Of a stretch of 34,949 nucleotides of DNA, positions 25,896 through 32,582 are shown one piece after another. Under the pieces are notes generated by a model. The model was not told the DNA's origin and did no database searches. It worked only from the letters and a program-made list of their open reading frames with translations. The DNA is from Fibrobacteria bacterium. GTDB taxonomy: Bacteria > Fibrobacterota > Fibrobacteria > UBA11236. The stretch covers positions 1-34,949 of the forward strand of contig JAJNBB010000047.1 of NCBI GenBank assembly GCA_021155885.1. The letters are read 5' to 3'. Within the stretch, counting starts at the first letter, position 1, and every line of letters begins with the position of its first letter. The position numbers were made by a program, and so were the translations under genes.

Positions 25896-26147
25896 CTAGA
25901 GATTTTCGCCCGCGGGCGTGCGGCCCTCGTCCTCGGGAACGAAGGGGGCCTCCGGGTCCAGGTGCTGGCGGAAGTAATCGATCACCGGCTTCGAGACCAG
26001 CAGGGCCGCCCCTCCCAGCAACAGCGGCGCGTAGCTTTTGCAGCGCTTGGGAAGCATCAGACCGATGGCGATGCCGGCAATCGCGGATCCTACCTTGAGC
26101 AAGCCTATGTCGGTCACGGACCAAGTTCGAGGTTCGAGAATATCCAT
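25896..26147 (-). CDS. Mini membrane protein, paralogue A
   Basis: An 83-residue protein sharing with the next gene the pattern TWSVTDIGLLKVGS, a hydrophobic AIAGIAIGLMLPKR, a basic turn (CKSYAP) and a second hydrophobic segment (LLLGGAALLVSKPVIDYFR). Both carry the signature W-[ST]-x-[ST]-D-[IL]-x-x-LK-x-GS, then G-x-x-[IV]-GL-x-LP-[KR]. Two short membrane helices in a hairpin with an acidic C-terminal tail are likely. GGAGGG lies 5 bases upstream of the ATG. The function is unknown. The gene lies downstream of tRNA-Ser on the same strand. Confidence 0.75.
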   Translation of the reverse strand: MDILEPRTWSVTDIGLLKVGSAIAGIAIGLMLPKRCKSYAPLLLGGAALLVSKPVIDYFRQHLDPEAPFVPEDEGRTPAGENL

Positions 26148-26234
26148 TGAGACCCTCCGTTTCTTGCTTTCAAGATACGAGGGTGCCCGTTCCCGGGCCA
26201 GAAAGGCCTTGAAACAAATGGTATCAGGAAATGG

Positions 26235-26319
26235 CGGAAGGGGTGAGATTCGAACTCACGGATGGTTTCCCATCGGCAGTTTTCAAGACTGCAGCCTTAA
26301 ACCGCTCGGCCACCCTTCC
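26235..26319 (-). tRNA. tRNA-Ser (anticodon UGA)
   Basis: On the minus strand GGAAGGG (26319-26313) pairs with CCCTTCC (26242-26236), discriminator G. The D-arm is GGCCGAGCGGTTTAAGG in form. The anticodon stem GCAGT/ACTGC holds loop CTTGAAA, so the anticodon is TGA (UCN serine codons, mainly UCA). A long class II variable arm (GATGGGAAACCATC) and T-arm GTGAG/CTCAC with TTCGAAT complete it. No encoded CCA. Confidence 0.97.
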
Positions 26320-26366
26320 CCAGATTCACGGGGACCGGAAAAGGTAGGAATCGGCGCGGCGCAGGC

Positions 26367-26780
26367 CTACTCGAGATAACGCTCCCAGAAGCCGGGAGCG
26401 GGTTCGATCTGCTCCACCACGTCGATCAGTATCCCCGAAGGGTCGACGGTCATGAAGCGGCGTTGCCCCCAGGGTTCGTCCTGGAGCCTGTGGTGCATCC
26501 GGGCGCCTTCGGCGGAGAGGTCCGCATAGGCCCGCGCCGCGTCCTCGACCTGGATCGTGACGATCATTCCCTGGCCCTTGAAGGTCTCCGGCCCGGGCGG
26601 CGCCGAAGGGTGGTCGGCGCTCATGAGGCCGAGCACGGGGTTCGCGGAGCCCGAAAGACCGAACATCACCACCCAGCCGGCTTCGAAGAGAACGTCGAGC
26701 TTGAAATGGCGCACGAAGAATTCCCGGCTCATGGACAGCGAGTGCACGGTGAACAGCGGATAGATCCCTTGAATCTTCAC
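26367..26780 (-). CDS. VOC (glyoxalase/bleomycin-resistance) superfamily protein
   Basis: A 137-residue protein of the vicinal-oxygen-chelate fold. It has two beta-alpha-beta-beta-beta halves: the first begins KIQGIYPLFTVHSLSMSREF with YP/FTV strand and SREFF helix, the second includes MIVTIQVEDAARAYADL and RRFMTVDPSGILIDVVEQI. The last motif, DPSGxxIDxVE, supplies the C-terminal Glu metal ligand typical of the fold. The start is GTG at 26780-26778, selected because GGAGGAA lies 6 bases upstream. Substrate unknown; close to glyoxalase-like or antibiotic-binding members. It lies 36 bases after the transpeptidase gene in the same direction. Confidence 0.82.
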   Translation of the reverse strand: MKIQGIYPLFTVHSLSMSREFFVRHFKLDVLFEAGWVVMFGLSGSANPVLGLMSADHPSAPPGPETFKGQGMIVTIQVEDAARAYADLSAEGARMHHRLQDEPWGQRRFMTVDPSGILIDVVEQIEPAPGFWERYLE

Positions 26781-26816
26781 GAGCGTTCCTCCCTGCCGAA
26801 AAGATAATCCGCGGGG

Positions 26817-28235
26817 CTACCGCTCGGCCAAATGCGACCCGTCCTCGTCGGGGTAGGGGGCCGAGTAGCGCAACCAGTCGCGAATGACGAGGCCCGCCAG
26901 TTCCGTCGCGTGCACGGCGAGGTAGGTGCGGTTGATGAGCATGACGGCCACGGCGATGCCCTGGTCGGGGTGGTCCTTGCGCCGGGCGTAGCCGATGAAC
27001 CACTCGTACCGGCCCGGGGGATTGTGTCCGTTCAGCGACCCGGTTTTGCCGCCCATTTCCAGGGCTTCGAATTCCTGGGCGCTGAGGTTGCGCCGGAAAC
27101 CGCGTCGCGCGGTGCCGGCCGACACCGTCGCTTCCATCAGGGACTTGAGGCTTACGAGCGCGGCGGCGGAGGTGAACGGCTCGGCCTCGGGCGCGGGCAG
27201 GCGGCGGGTTTCTTCTCCGTCCAGCGAGACGAGTTCGCGGGTGAAGCGTCCGGGCAGCACGCGGCCGTCGTCGCCGATCGCCCGGGCGATCTGCAGGGCG
27301 TGCAGGGGTGAGATCGTGGTGGTGGTAGTGTAACCGCAGGCGACCTCGGCGAGCTCGAAACCGCTGTCGGGAACATGGAAGCTGCTGCCGATGAAGGCCT
27401 CGCCGGCGGCGGTGGGCCGGTTGAAGCCCAGGCGCTCGCCCATGCGGCGAAGCGAGGCGGGGCCGACCTGCATGCCCAGGATCCCGAAGGTGGGGTTGAT
27501 GGAGCGCGCGAACGCCTCGCGCAAGGACACCGTATTGTAGGCGCCGCTCGCGGGAGTCCGCAATTGCGACCGGTACAAAGTGTGGGCGCCGCCGAGCAGC
27601 GGAAGACCGTCGTCGGGACGACAAACGCCCCCTTCGAGCGCGGCAGCGGCGGTGATGATCTTGGCGAGCGAGGCCGCCGGGAAGCTATTTCCCAGGGCCA
27701 GTTTCGGGCGCGTGGAGGTGACGCCGGAGTCGCGTTCGGCGAGCGCCCTTATTTGTCCCGTGCGGAGGTCCGCGATCGCGATCACCGCGCCCTCGGGCCT
27801 GTACTGGTCCAGGTAGCGCACCGTACGCGCCTGCAGGGAGAGGTCGGGCGCATAACGCGTGACCCAGCGGCCGTCCGAGGTAGCGAACGTGTCCTGGTCG
27901 GGGAAGGACAGGGGCGGGGGAAGAGCCCCGGCGCCGTCCATTTCCAGGATAGCCCCCGGCGGGGGAGCCTCGCCGCCCGGGGGTTCGGAAAAGAAGGCGA
28001 CCCAGCCCGCGCCGGCGGCGAGCACGATCAAGGTCAAAAGCACCAGGCGGTTGCGGCGCTTGCGCCGTTTGATGCGCGCCGGGCTCTGCGGCCACGAAGA
28101 GGGCAGGGGCCGGGTTTCGCCCGGACGCGATGGGGGCGGCGCGCTTGGAGACACGGGGTCGAAGCGCAGGCCCCCGGGTTTATGGGGGGTAAGAAGAGAA
28201 TCCGGCTTATTACGGGGAGGCTCGGAATGCGGCAT
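26817..28235 (-). CDS. Single-domain penicillin-binding transpeptidase
   Basis: A 472-residue class B-like penicillin-binding protein. A Pro-rich cytoplasmic tail (1-52) and a basic stretch (RIKRRKRRNR) precede a single membrane helix at about 63-82. A short linker, without the large pedestal domain of MrdA or FtsI, leads into the transpeptidase domain. The active-site motifs are intact: Ser189-x-x-Lys192 (AASLAK), Ser245-Ile-Asn247 (RSINPTF) and Lys397-Thr-Gly399 (GGKTGS). It should act on peptidoglycan in the periplasm. The layout resembles specialised transpeptidases of the PbpA/FtsI C-terminal family; which division or morphology role it has is unknown. It starts 6 bases after orn, so the two form an operon. 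Confidence 0.88.
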   Translation of the reverse strand: MPHSEPPRNKPDSLLTPHKPGGLRFDPVSPSAPPPSRPGETRPLPSSWPQSPARIKRRKRRNRLVLLTLIVLAAGAGWVAFFSEPPGGEAPPPGAILEMDGAGALPPPLSFPDQDTFATSDGRWVTRYAPDLSLQARTVRYLDQYRPEGAVIAIADLRTGQIRALAERDSGVTSTRPKLALGNSFPAASLAKIITAAAALEGGVCRPDDGLPLLGGAHTLYRSQLRTPASGAYNTVSLREAFARSINPTFGILGMQVGPASLRRMGERLGFNRPTAAGEAFIGSSFHVPDSGFELAEVACGYTTTTTISPLHALQIARAIGDDGRVLPGRFTRELVSLDGEETRRLPAPEAEPFTSAAALVSLKSLMEATVSAGTARRGFRRNLSAQEFEALEMGGKTGSLNGHNPPGRYEWFIGYARRKDHPDQGIAVAVMLINRTYLAVHATELAGLVIRDWLRYSAPYPDEDGSHLAER

Positions 28236-28241
28236 GCGGGG

Positions 28242-28826
28242 TCAGGCGGGTCCGGGTTCGGAGGTGGGCGGCGCGCCGGCCGCGGAGGCCGCGAAAATCT
28301 TTTCGCGGTAGTAGCGCAACTCCTTCACCGAGTCGAGAATGTCGGCCAGCGCCAGGTGCTGGTCGCCCTTCTTGAAGGCCGGAACTTCGGGATACCAGCG
28401 CCGGGCGATTTCCTTCACGGAACTCACGTCGAGAATGCGGTAGTGGAAAAAGGCGTCGAGGGCCGGCATGTGCTTCACGAGGAAACGGCGGTCCTGCCAG
28501 ACCGAGTTGCCGCACAGCGGCACCTTTCCGGCGGGGAGGTGCCCCGCGAAGAACTCGAGCGTTTTCGCTTGCGCGGTGGCCATCGTCTCGGCGGAGGCGC
28601 GCACGCGATCCAGCAACCCCGACTTCTTGTGCTGCCTTTGATTCCATTCGTCCATCGCCGCCAGGGCTTCCTCGGGCGCCTGAATCGCGAACACCGGCCC
28701 TTCCGCGAGGATATTCAGGTCGGAGTCGGTCACAAGTGTCGCAATTTCAAGAATAACGTCCTTTTCCGGGTTCAATCCCGTCATTTCGAGATCGATCCAG
28801 GCGAGTCGGTTTTCCCCGTTTTGCAT
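28242..28826 (-). CDS. orn: Oligoribonuclease
   Basis: DEDDh-type 3'-5' exonuclease that degrades 2-5-base RNA fragments, including linear c-di-GMP breakdown product pGpG. 194 residues starting at ATG 28826-28824. The catalytic set is visible: Asp12 and Glu14 in [14 protein letters not shown], the second Asp in [11 protein letters not shown], and the His/Asp pair in [18 protein letters not shown]. The family's [12 protein letters not shown] is also present. The reading frame extends far upstream but only as antisense of fabF, so the ATG given here is used. The C-terminal tail ([13 protein letters not shown]) is a short low-complexity extension. Confidence 0.96.
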   Translation of the reverse strand: MQNGENRLAWIDLEMTGLNPEKDVILEIATLVTDSDLNILAEGPVFAIQAPEEALAAMDEWNQRQHKKSGLLDRVRASAETMATAQAKTLEFFAGHLPAGKVPLCGNSVWQDRRFLVKHMPALDAFFHYRILDVSSVKEIARRWYPEVPAFKKGDQHLALADILDSVKELRYYREKIFAASAAGAPPTSEPGPA

Positions 28827-28841
28827 GTGGCGGTGTTTCCT

Positions 28842-28884
28842 AAATTTGGAGGGCGCTGCCCCGAACTTAGAAATTTGGAGGGCG
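28842..28884. repeat. Exact 14-bp direct repeat in the orn/fabF divergent gap
   Basis: AAATTTGGAGGGCG occurs at 28842-28855 and again, identically, at 28871-28884, 29 bases apart start to start. The region lies between the divergent starts of orn (28826) and fabF (28932). Paired identical sites in a divergent promoter region are what a regulator-binding site could look like, but no regulator is identified. Confidence 0.7.
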
Positions 28885-28931
28885 GCGGGCATTAAAACGC
28901 CATCATGGCAGGTAAGGAACAGGGATTGCAA

Positions 28932-30179
28932 ATGGCATCGAATCGTGAAGTGGTCATTACGGGCATGGGTGTCGTCACCCCTTTGGGGCATGATGTGGAC
29001 ACGTACTTCGCCAACCTGCTCGCGGGCAAGAGCGGGGTGGGGGCCATCGAACGCTTCGACGCCTCGGGCTACGCCACCACGTTCGCGGGGGAGGTGCGCG
29101 GGTTCGACCCGACGTTGCACTTCGAGCCGAAGGAAGCCCAGCGCACCAGCCGGTATATCCAGTACCTGATGCACGCGTCCCTGGATGCGGTGAAGCAGGC
29201 CGGCCTCGACCAGGCCCCGCCCAAGGATCTGAACCGCGCGGGCGTGATCCTGGGGTCGGGCATGGGCGGCATGGAGGTTTTCACGGAGAACGCGGTATCC
29301 TTGGTCAACAAGGGTCACAAGCGCGTGTCGCCCTTCTTCGTCCCGATGTCGATCACCAACATGGGCAGCGGCATGGTGTCGATCCGCCTCGGGTGGCGCG
29401 GCCCGAACTGGGCCGTAACCTCGGCCTGCACCACGGCCAATCACGCCATCGCCACCGCGGCCGACCAGATTCGCCTGGGCCGCGCCGACGTGATGCTGGC
29501 GGGCGGCGCGGAGGAATCGGTGTGCCCGGTTTCTCTGGCGGGCTTCTCGAACATGAAGGCGCTTTCGCGCCGCAACGACGCGCCCCAGGAAGCCTCGCGC
29601 CCATTCGACAAGAACCGCGACGGCTTCGTGCTGGGCGAGGGCGGGGGCGCGCTCGTCCTCGAGTCGCGCGAGCACGCCGAGGCGCGCGGCGCCAAGATCC
29701 TGGCGGTGCTGCGCGGCTACGGCATGAGCAACGACGCCTACCACATGTCGGCGCCCCTGGAGACCGGCGAGGCCGTGGCGCAGGCCATGCGCAACGCCCT
29801 GGCCGACGCCGGCATGCGTCCCGAGGACATCGGCGTGGTCAACCCGCACGCCACCTCGACGCCGCTGGGCGACGCCGCCGAATGCAAGGCCCTGGGGCTC
29901 GTGTTCGGCGCCCATCTCCCGAACCTGAAGGTGACCGCGACCAAGTCGATGGTCGGGCATCTGCTCGGCGGCACCAGCGCCACCGAGGCGGTGGCCCTCA
30001 TCATGTGCCTCAACAGCGGCAAGCTGCACCCGACGATCAACGTGCGGGACCAGGATCCCGATTGCCCGGTCGACTGCGTCCCCAACATCGCCCAGGCCAC
30101 CGAGGCGCGCTTCGGCATCAGCAACTCGTTCGGCTTCGGCGGGCACAACAGCTGCGTGGTATTCGAAAAAGGGGAGTAG
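28932..30179 (+). CDS. fabF: Beta-ketoacyl-[acyl-carrier-protein] synthase II
   Basis: Condenses malonyl-ACP with acyl-ACP in fatty-acid elongation. I place the start at ATG 28932 ([19 protein letters not shown]), which fits the usual FabF N-terminus and has AAGGAACAGGGA upstream; an ATG at 28905 adds nine residues and has no ribosome-binding site. The product is 415 residues. The catalytic triad is Cys166 in [11 protein letters not shown], His in [13 protein letters not shown] and His in [14 protein letters not shown]. The C-terminal [14 protein letters not shown] loop is standard. No acpP or fabG neighbours are present, so it sits outside a fab cluster. Confidence 0.96.
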   Translation: MASNREVVITGMGVVTPLGHDVDTYFANLLAGKSGVGAIERFDASGYATTFAGEVRGFDPTLHFEPKEAQRTSRYIQYLMHASLDAVKQAGLDQAPPKDLNRAGVILGSGMGGMEVFTENAVSLVNKGHKRVSPFFVPMSITNMGSGMVSIRLGWRGPNWAVTSACTTANHAIATAADQIRLGRADVMLAGGAEESVCPVSLAGFSNMKALSRRNDAPQEASRPFDKNRDGFVLGEGGGALVLESREHAEARGAKILAVLRGYGMSNDAYHMSAPLETGEAVAQAMRNALADAGMRPEDIGVVNPHATSTPLGDAAECKALGLVFGAHLPNLKVTATKSMVGHLLGGTSATEAVALIMCLNSGKLHPTINVRDQDPDCPVDCVPNIAQATEARFGISNSFGFGGHNSCVVFEKGE

Positions 30180-30247
30180 TCCGCTCGGGTCACCAAGACT
30201 CAGAGAGCGCTTCGGGTACTGAATGCGAATGAATTCACCGGGGGAAA

Positions 30248-31117
30248 ATGATGCGCGGAATCGGCGGAATTCTGGTTTGTTTACTCTTGACGGGATGCGC
30301 GTCGATCGCGAATCTCTCCCAGACCCCTGAAGAACGCGCCTTTTTTCGAACCTACCAGCCGGAGAGCCGACGATTCGTGCTGGTGCCTCCGCGTGACGTC
30401 GATCTTTTTGACAAGGAACGGTTCATCAAGAATGCAGGACCCCAAGCGGGAGACACGGTGAATCCGAATCTTTTTGCGGGGGATCTGCTAAGACGGTGCC
30501 TGTCTTTTTACTCCATGCCGGGATCCTTCCGTTTTGATTCCTCGGCATCGACCGACTACTTTGATACCACGGTATTTTATCAATACCAAAGGATAATCCA
30601 GCGTAAGGACGCCATGGGTATGCCTCTGCCGGACTCGGTAGCGAAGCTGACCCGGCCGCTTTCGGTTCGTCTACCGAGAAACTCGCGCACCTCCCCGTCG
30701 GATTCGAATCCCGCGTTTTCCCTGGTCTTTACCCGGTTGCGTTATTTCGAGGACCTCTATATCGGAAGCGGCCGCTTTGGGGATCCCTCGTATGCGTTAG
30801 GGATCCGTTTGGCGGGAGATTACATCGTCTGGGATGCGGCCCGGGGCAAAGTCGTTCTGATAGGATCCATCAAGTCGAGAGTCACGCCTCCAACGTTATT
30901 GGACGGGATCTCTTTCCAGAATTGGGTGTGGGCCATGAACAGTTTTTCCATGACGTTTCTGGAGCAAATGTCCATCTTGAATCCCCAAGCCAGGGGCATT
31001 GATAAAATTATCATGGCGGATCTGTCCTATCTGGACACTTACGTGAAACAACCCCGGCGCGATTCTACGGTCGGGGAATCGTTTAACCCGGTGGATTCCC
31101 TTCTCAAGGTTCGGTAG
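30248..31117 (+). CDS. Putative lipoprotein of lower GC content
   Basis: A 289-residue protein with a lipoprotein signal: [17 protein letters not shown], lipobox LTGC ending at Cys17. The mature domain is rich in aromatic residues ([41 protein letters not shown]) and suggests a beta-rich envelope protein. I recognise no family. The base composition is unlike its neighbours: I counted 65 G/C of 120 (54 percent) at 30541-30660 against 48 of 60 (80 percent) in fabF at 29641-29700. That may mean later acquisition or relaxed codon use. GGGGGAAA precedes ATG 30248. It ends in a bidirectional terminator shared with fba. Confidence 0.78.
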   Translation: MMRGIGGILVCLLLTGCASIANLSQTPEERAFFRTYQPESRRFVLVPPRDVDLFDKERFIKNAGPQAGDTVNPNLFAGDLLRRCLSFYSMPGSFRFDSSASTDYFDTTVFYQYQRIIQRKDAMGMPLPDSVAKLTRPLSVRLPRNSRTSPSDSNPAFSLVFTRLRYFEDLYIGSGRFGDPSYALGIRLAGDYIVWDAARGKVVLIGSIKSRVTPPTLLDGISFQNWVWAMNSFSMTFLEQMSILNPQARGIDKIIMADLSYLDTYVKQPRRDSTVGESFNPVDSLLKVR

Positions 31118-31150
31118 ACTTCGTGGAGTTTCTCTAGGGAAGCAGGTAAC

Positions 31151-31180
31151 AAAAAAGGCCCCGGATAACCGGGGCCTTTT
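31151..31180. terminator. Bidirectional terminator between the lipoprotein and fba genes
   Basis: GGCCCCGG (31157-31164) pairs with CCGGGGCC (31169-31176) around an ATAA loop. Six A (31151-31156) and four T (31177-31180) flank it, so it can serve both convergent genes. Confidence 0.9.
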
Positions 31181-31215
31181 GGCGGTTAGCTGTCCGCTGT
31201 AAGCTCTACGCCTTA
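31181..31215. repeat. Degenerate heptamer array overlapping the fba stop codon
   Basis: Five successive 7-base blocks of the AGCTGTA type (GGCGGTT, AGCTGTC, CGCTGTA, AGCTCTA, CGCCTTA) run from the terminator into the last codons of fba; the fba stop codon (CTA at 31206-31208 on this strand) is part of the fourth block. The first and last blocks match poorly, so the array is clear only over 31188-31208. Confidence 0.5.
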
Positions 31216-32231
31216 TGCAGCGTCTTGCCGGTGGAACGCAGGTTGTCGCAGGCTTCCTTGATGCGCTGCGCCATGCCCTTCTCGCCGAGCTTCAAGTAGG
31301 CGCGCGGGTCGTAGGCCTTCTTGTTGCCCACTTCGCCGTCGATCTTGAGCAGGCCGTCGTAGTTCTTGAAGATGTGGTCGGTGACGGGGCGCGAGAACGC
31401 ATACTGCGTGTCGGTGTCCACGTTCATCTTGACCACGCCGTAGTCCAGCGTCTCGAAGATCTCTTCCTGGGTAGAGCCGGAGCCGCCGTGGAAGACGAGG
31501 TCGAAGCGCGCGTTGTACTTCTTCTTCAGGGCGTCCTGGCCGTCCTTGAGGATGGTGGGCTTGAGCTTCACGTTGCCCGGTTTGTACACGCCGTGCACGT
31601 TGCCGAAGGTCGCTGCGAACATGTAGCGGCCGCCGAGGCCGTTCAGGGCGTCATACACGCCGAGCATGTCCTCGGGGGTGGTGTAAAGCTTGTCGGCGGG
31701 GGTGTTGGAGGTGTCGTGACCGTCCTCTTCGCCGCCGACCACGCCGGCCTCGACCTCGAGGATGATTTCATTGGCCGCGCACAGGACCATCAGTTCCTTG
31801 GCGATCTTCATGTTCTCCTCGAGCGAAAGCTCGGAGCCGTCGAACATGTGGCTGTTGAACAGGTTGGGAAGCCCGGCCGCGCGACGCTTGGCGGTCTCGG
31901 CGATCAGGGGCTTCATGAACGAGTCGACCTTGCCGGGCTGGCAGTGATCGGTATGCAGGGCGATGCGCACCGGATAACGGTCGGCCATGCGGCGGACGTG
32001 CTCGGCGAGGGTGATCGCGCCCAGGACCATGTCCTTGACGTACGAGCCGGAGGCATGCTGGCCGCCGCCGGTGGAAACCTGGATGATGCCGTCGGACTTG
32101 GCCTCGGCGAAGCCGAGCAGGGCCGCGTTGGCGGTCTCCATGTTCGACACGTTGATGGCGGGGTAGGCGTACTTGCCCTTGTTCGCCGCGTCCAGCATCT
32201 CGTTATATTCTTTGAAATTCACAACAGGCAT
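31206..32231 (-). CDS. fba: Fructose-bisphosphate aldolase, class II
   Basis: Zinc-dependent aldolase splitting fructose-1,6-bisphosphate, the step that feeds the tpiA and gap products encoded in this window. The start is ATG 32231-32229 (MPVVNFKEYNEM) with AAGGAG 6 bases upstream; the frame is open further upstream without another ribosome-binding site. The 341-residue product has the metal-site motifs IALHTDHCQPGK, ILEVEAGVVGGEEDG, FAATFGNVHGVYKPG and VFHGGSGSTQEEI, with TGGGQHASG in the N-terminal half. This is the class IIA (E. coli FbaA-like) pattern. It is convergent with the lipoprotein gene. Confidence 0.97.
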   Translation of the reverse strand: MPVVNFKEYNEMLDAANKGKYAYPAINVSNMETANAALLGFAEAKSDGIIQVSTGGGQHASGSYVKDMVLGAITLAEHVRRMADRYPVRIALHTDHCQPGKVDSFMKPLIAETAKRRAAGLPNLFNSHMFDGSELSLEENMKIAKELMVLCAANEIILEVEAGVVGGEEDGHDTSNTPADKLYTTPEDMLGVYDALNGLGGRYMFAATFGNVHGVYKPGNVKLKPTILKDGQDALKKKYNARFDLVFHGGSGSTQEEIFETLDYGVVKMNVDTDTQYAFSRPVTDHIFKNYDGLLKIDGEVGNKKAYDPRAYLKLGEKGMAQRIKEACDNLRSTGKTLHKA

Positions 32232-32271
32232 CGAAAACTCCTTGGGGCTCACGGGCGGCTTGGCGCCCTTT

Positions 32272-32295
32272 AAAACGGTGGCTTTTCCACCTTTT
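32272..32295 (-). promoter_or_regulatory. Hairpin in the fba leader
   Basis: On the transcribed strand AAAAGGTGG and CCACCGTTTT flank a short loop (GGTGG 32291-32287 side pairing with CCACC 32281-32277), followed by T-rich bases. It lies about 40 bases upstream of the fba start codon. A weak attenuator or a stabilising 5' hairpin is possible; I cannot match it to a known leader element. Confidence 0.3.
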
Positions 32296-32304
32296 GAAGA
32301 GCCA

Positions 32305-32333
32305 AATTTAGCCTTTAACGCAATATCCCTCAA
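32305..32333 (-). promoter_or_regulatory. Likely sigma70-type promoter of fba
   Basis: On the minus strand TTGAGG (32333-32328), 17-base spacer, TAAATT (32310-32305). The same -35 hexamer and spacer length are found in front of gap. Transcription would begin about 65-70 bases before the fba start codon. Confidence 0.5.
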
Positions 32334-32383
32334 TGTTCGCCAAGGACAAATTCCAGGCCAAATAGGACGAAAAGGGGTGAGGA

Positions 32384-32554
32384 GTACCATGTACCACGTA
32401 CCAAGTACCTGGAGAAGAGGGGCTTCATTCCGTGTTCCGCTTGGCGCCTGGTTCTAGGTACGGCGAAGAGAGGCCCACTAGGCGTTTTTCCTTCCCGGCG
32501 GGCACCAGCCCGCCGTAACTCCCTCTGAGTACCGAGTACCGAGTACGACCGAGT
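32384..32554. repeat. Two GTACC-type heptamer arrays between fba and xseA
   Basis: The first array at 32384-32411 has four consecutive 7-base units GTACCAT, GTACCAC, GTACCAA, GTACCTG. The second at 32527-32554 repeats GAGTACC twice and then decays (GAGTACG, ACCGAGT). Since GTAC is self-complementary, the two arrays can pair with each other or with themselves. They occupy much of the 351-base gap between the fba start (32231) and the xseA start (32583), whose remainder holds the fba promoter and a palindrome. Confidence 0.8.
32496..32515. repeat. GCGGGC...GCCCGC palindrome, copy 2
   Basis: CGGCGGGC (32496-32503) pairs with GCCCGCCG (32508-32515) around ACCA. It sits between the two GTACC heptamer arrays and resembles the element at 9902-9919 in its GCGGGC/GCCCGC core. 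No T-run follows. Confidence 0.55.
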
Positions 32555-32582
32555 CTGGCCCCCGAAGAGTTAAATTCCCCCC

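Noticed and set aside
27375-28895. A 506-codon plus-strand frame opposite the transpeptidase and orn genes
   Set aside because: Low-complexity Gly/Arg/Ala translation, no start context, and both minus-strand genes are secure.
28827-30146. An N-terminal extension of oligoribonuclease
   Set aside because: It runs antisense through fabF; the exonuclease fold begins directly at the chosen ATG.
32232-32304. A riboswitch in the fba leader
   Set aside because: Only a short hairpin is visible; I could not match any known aptamer core.
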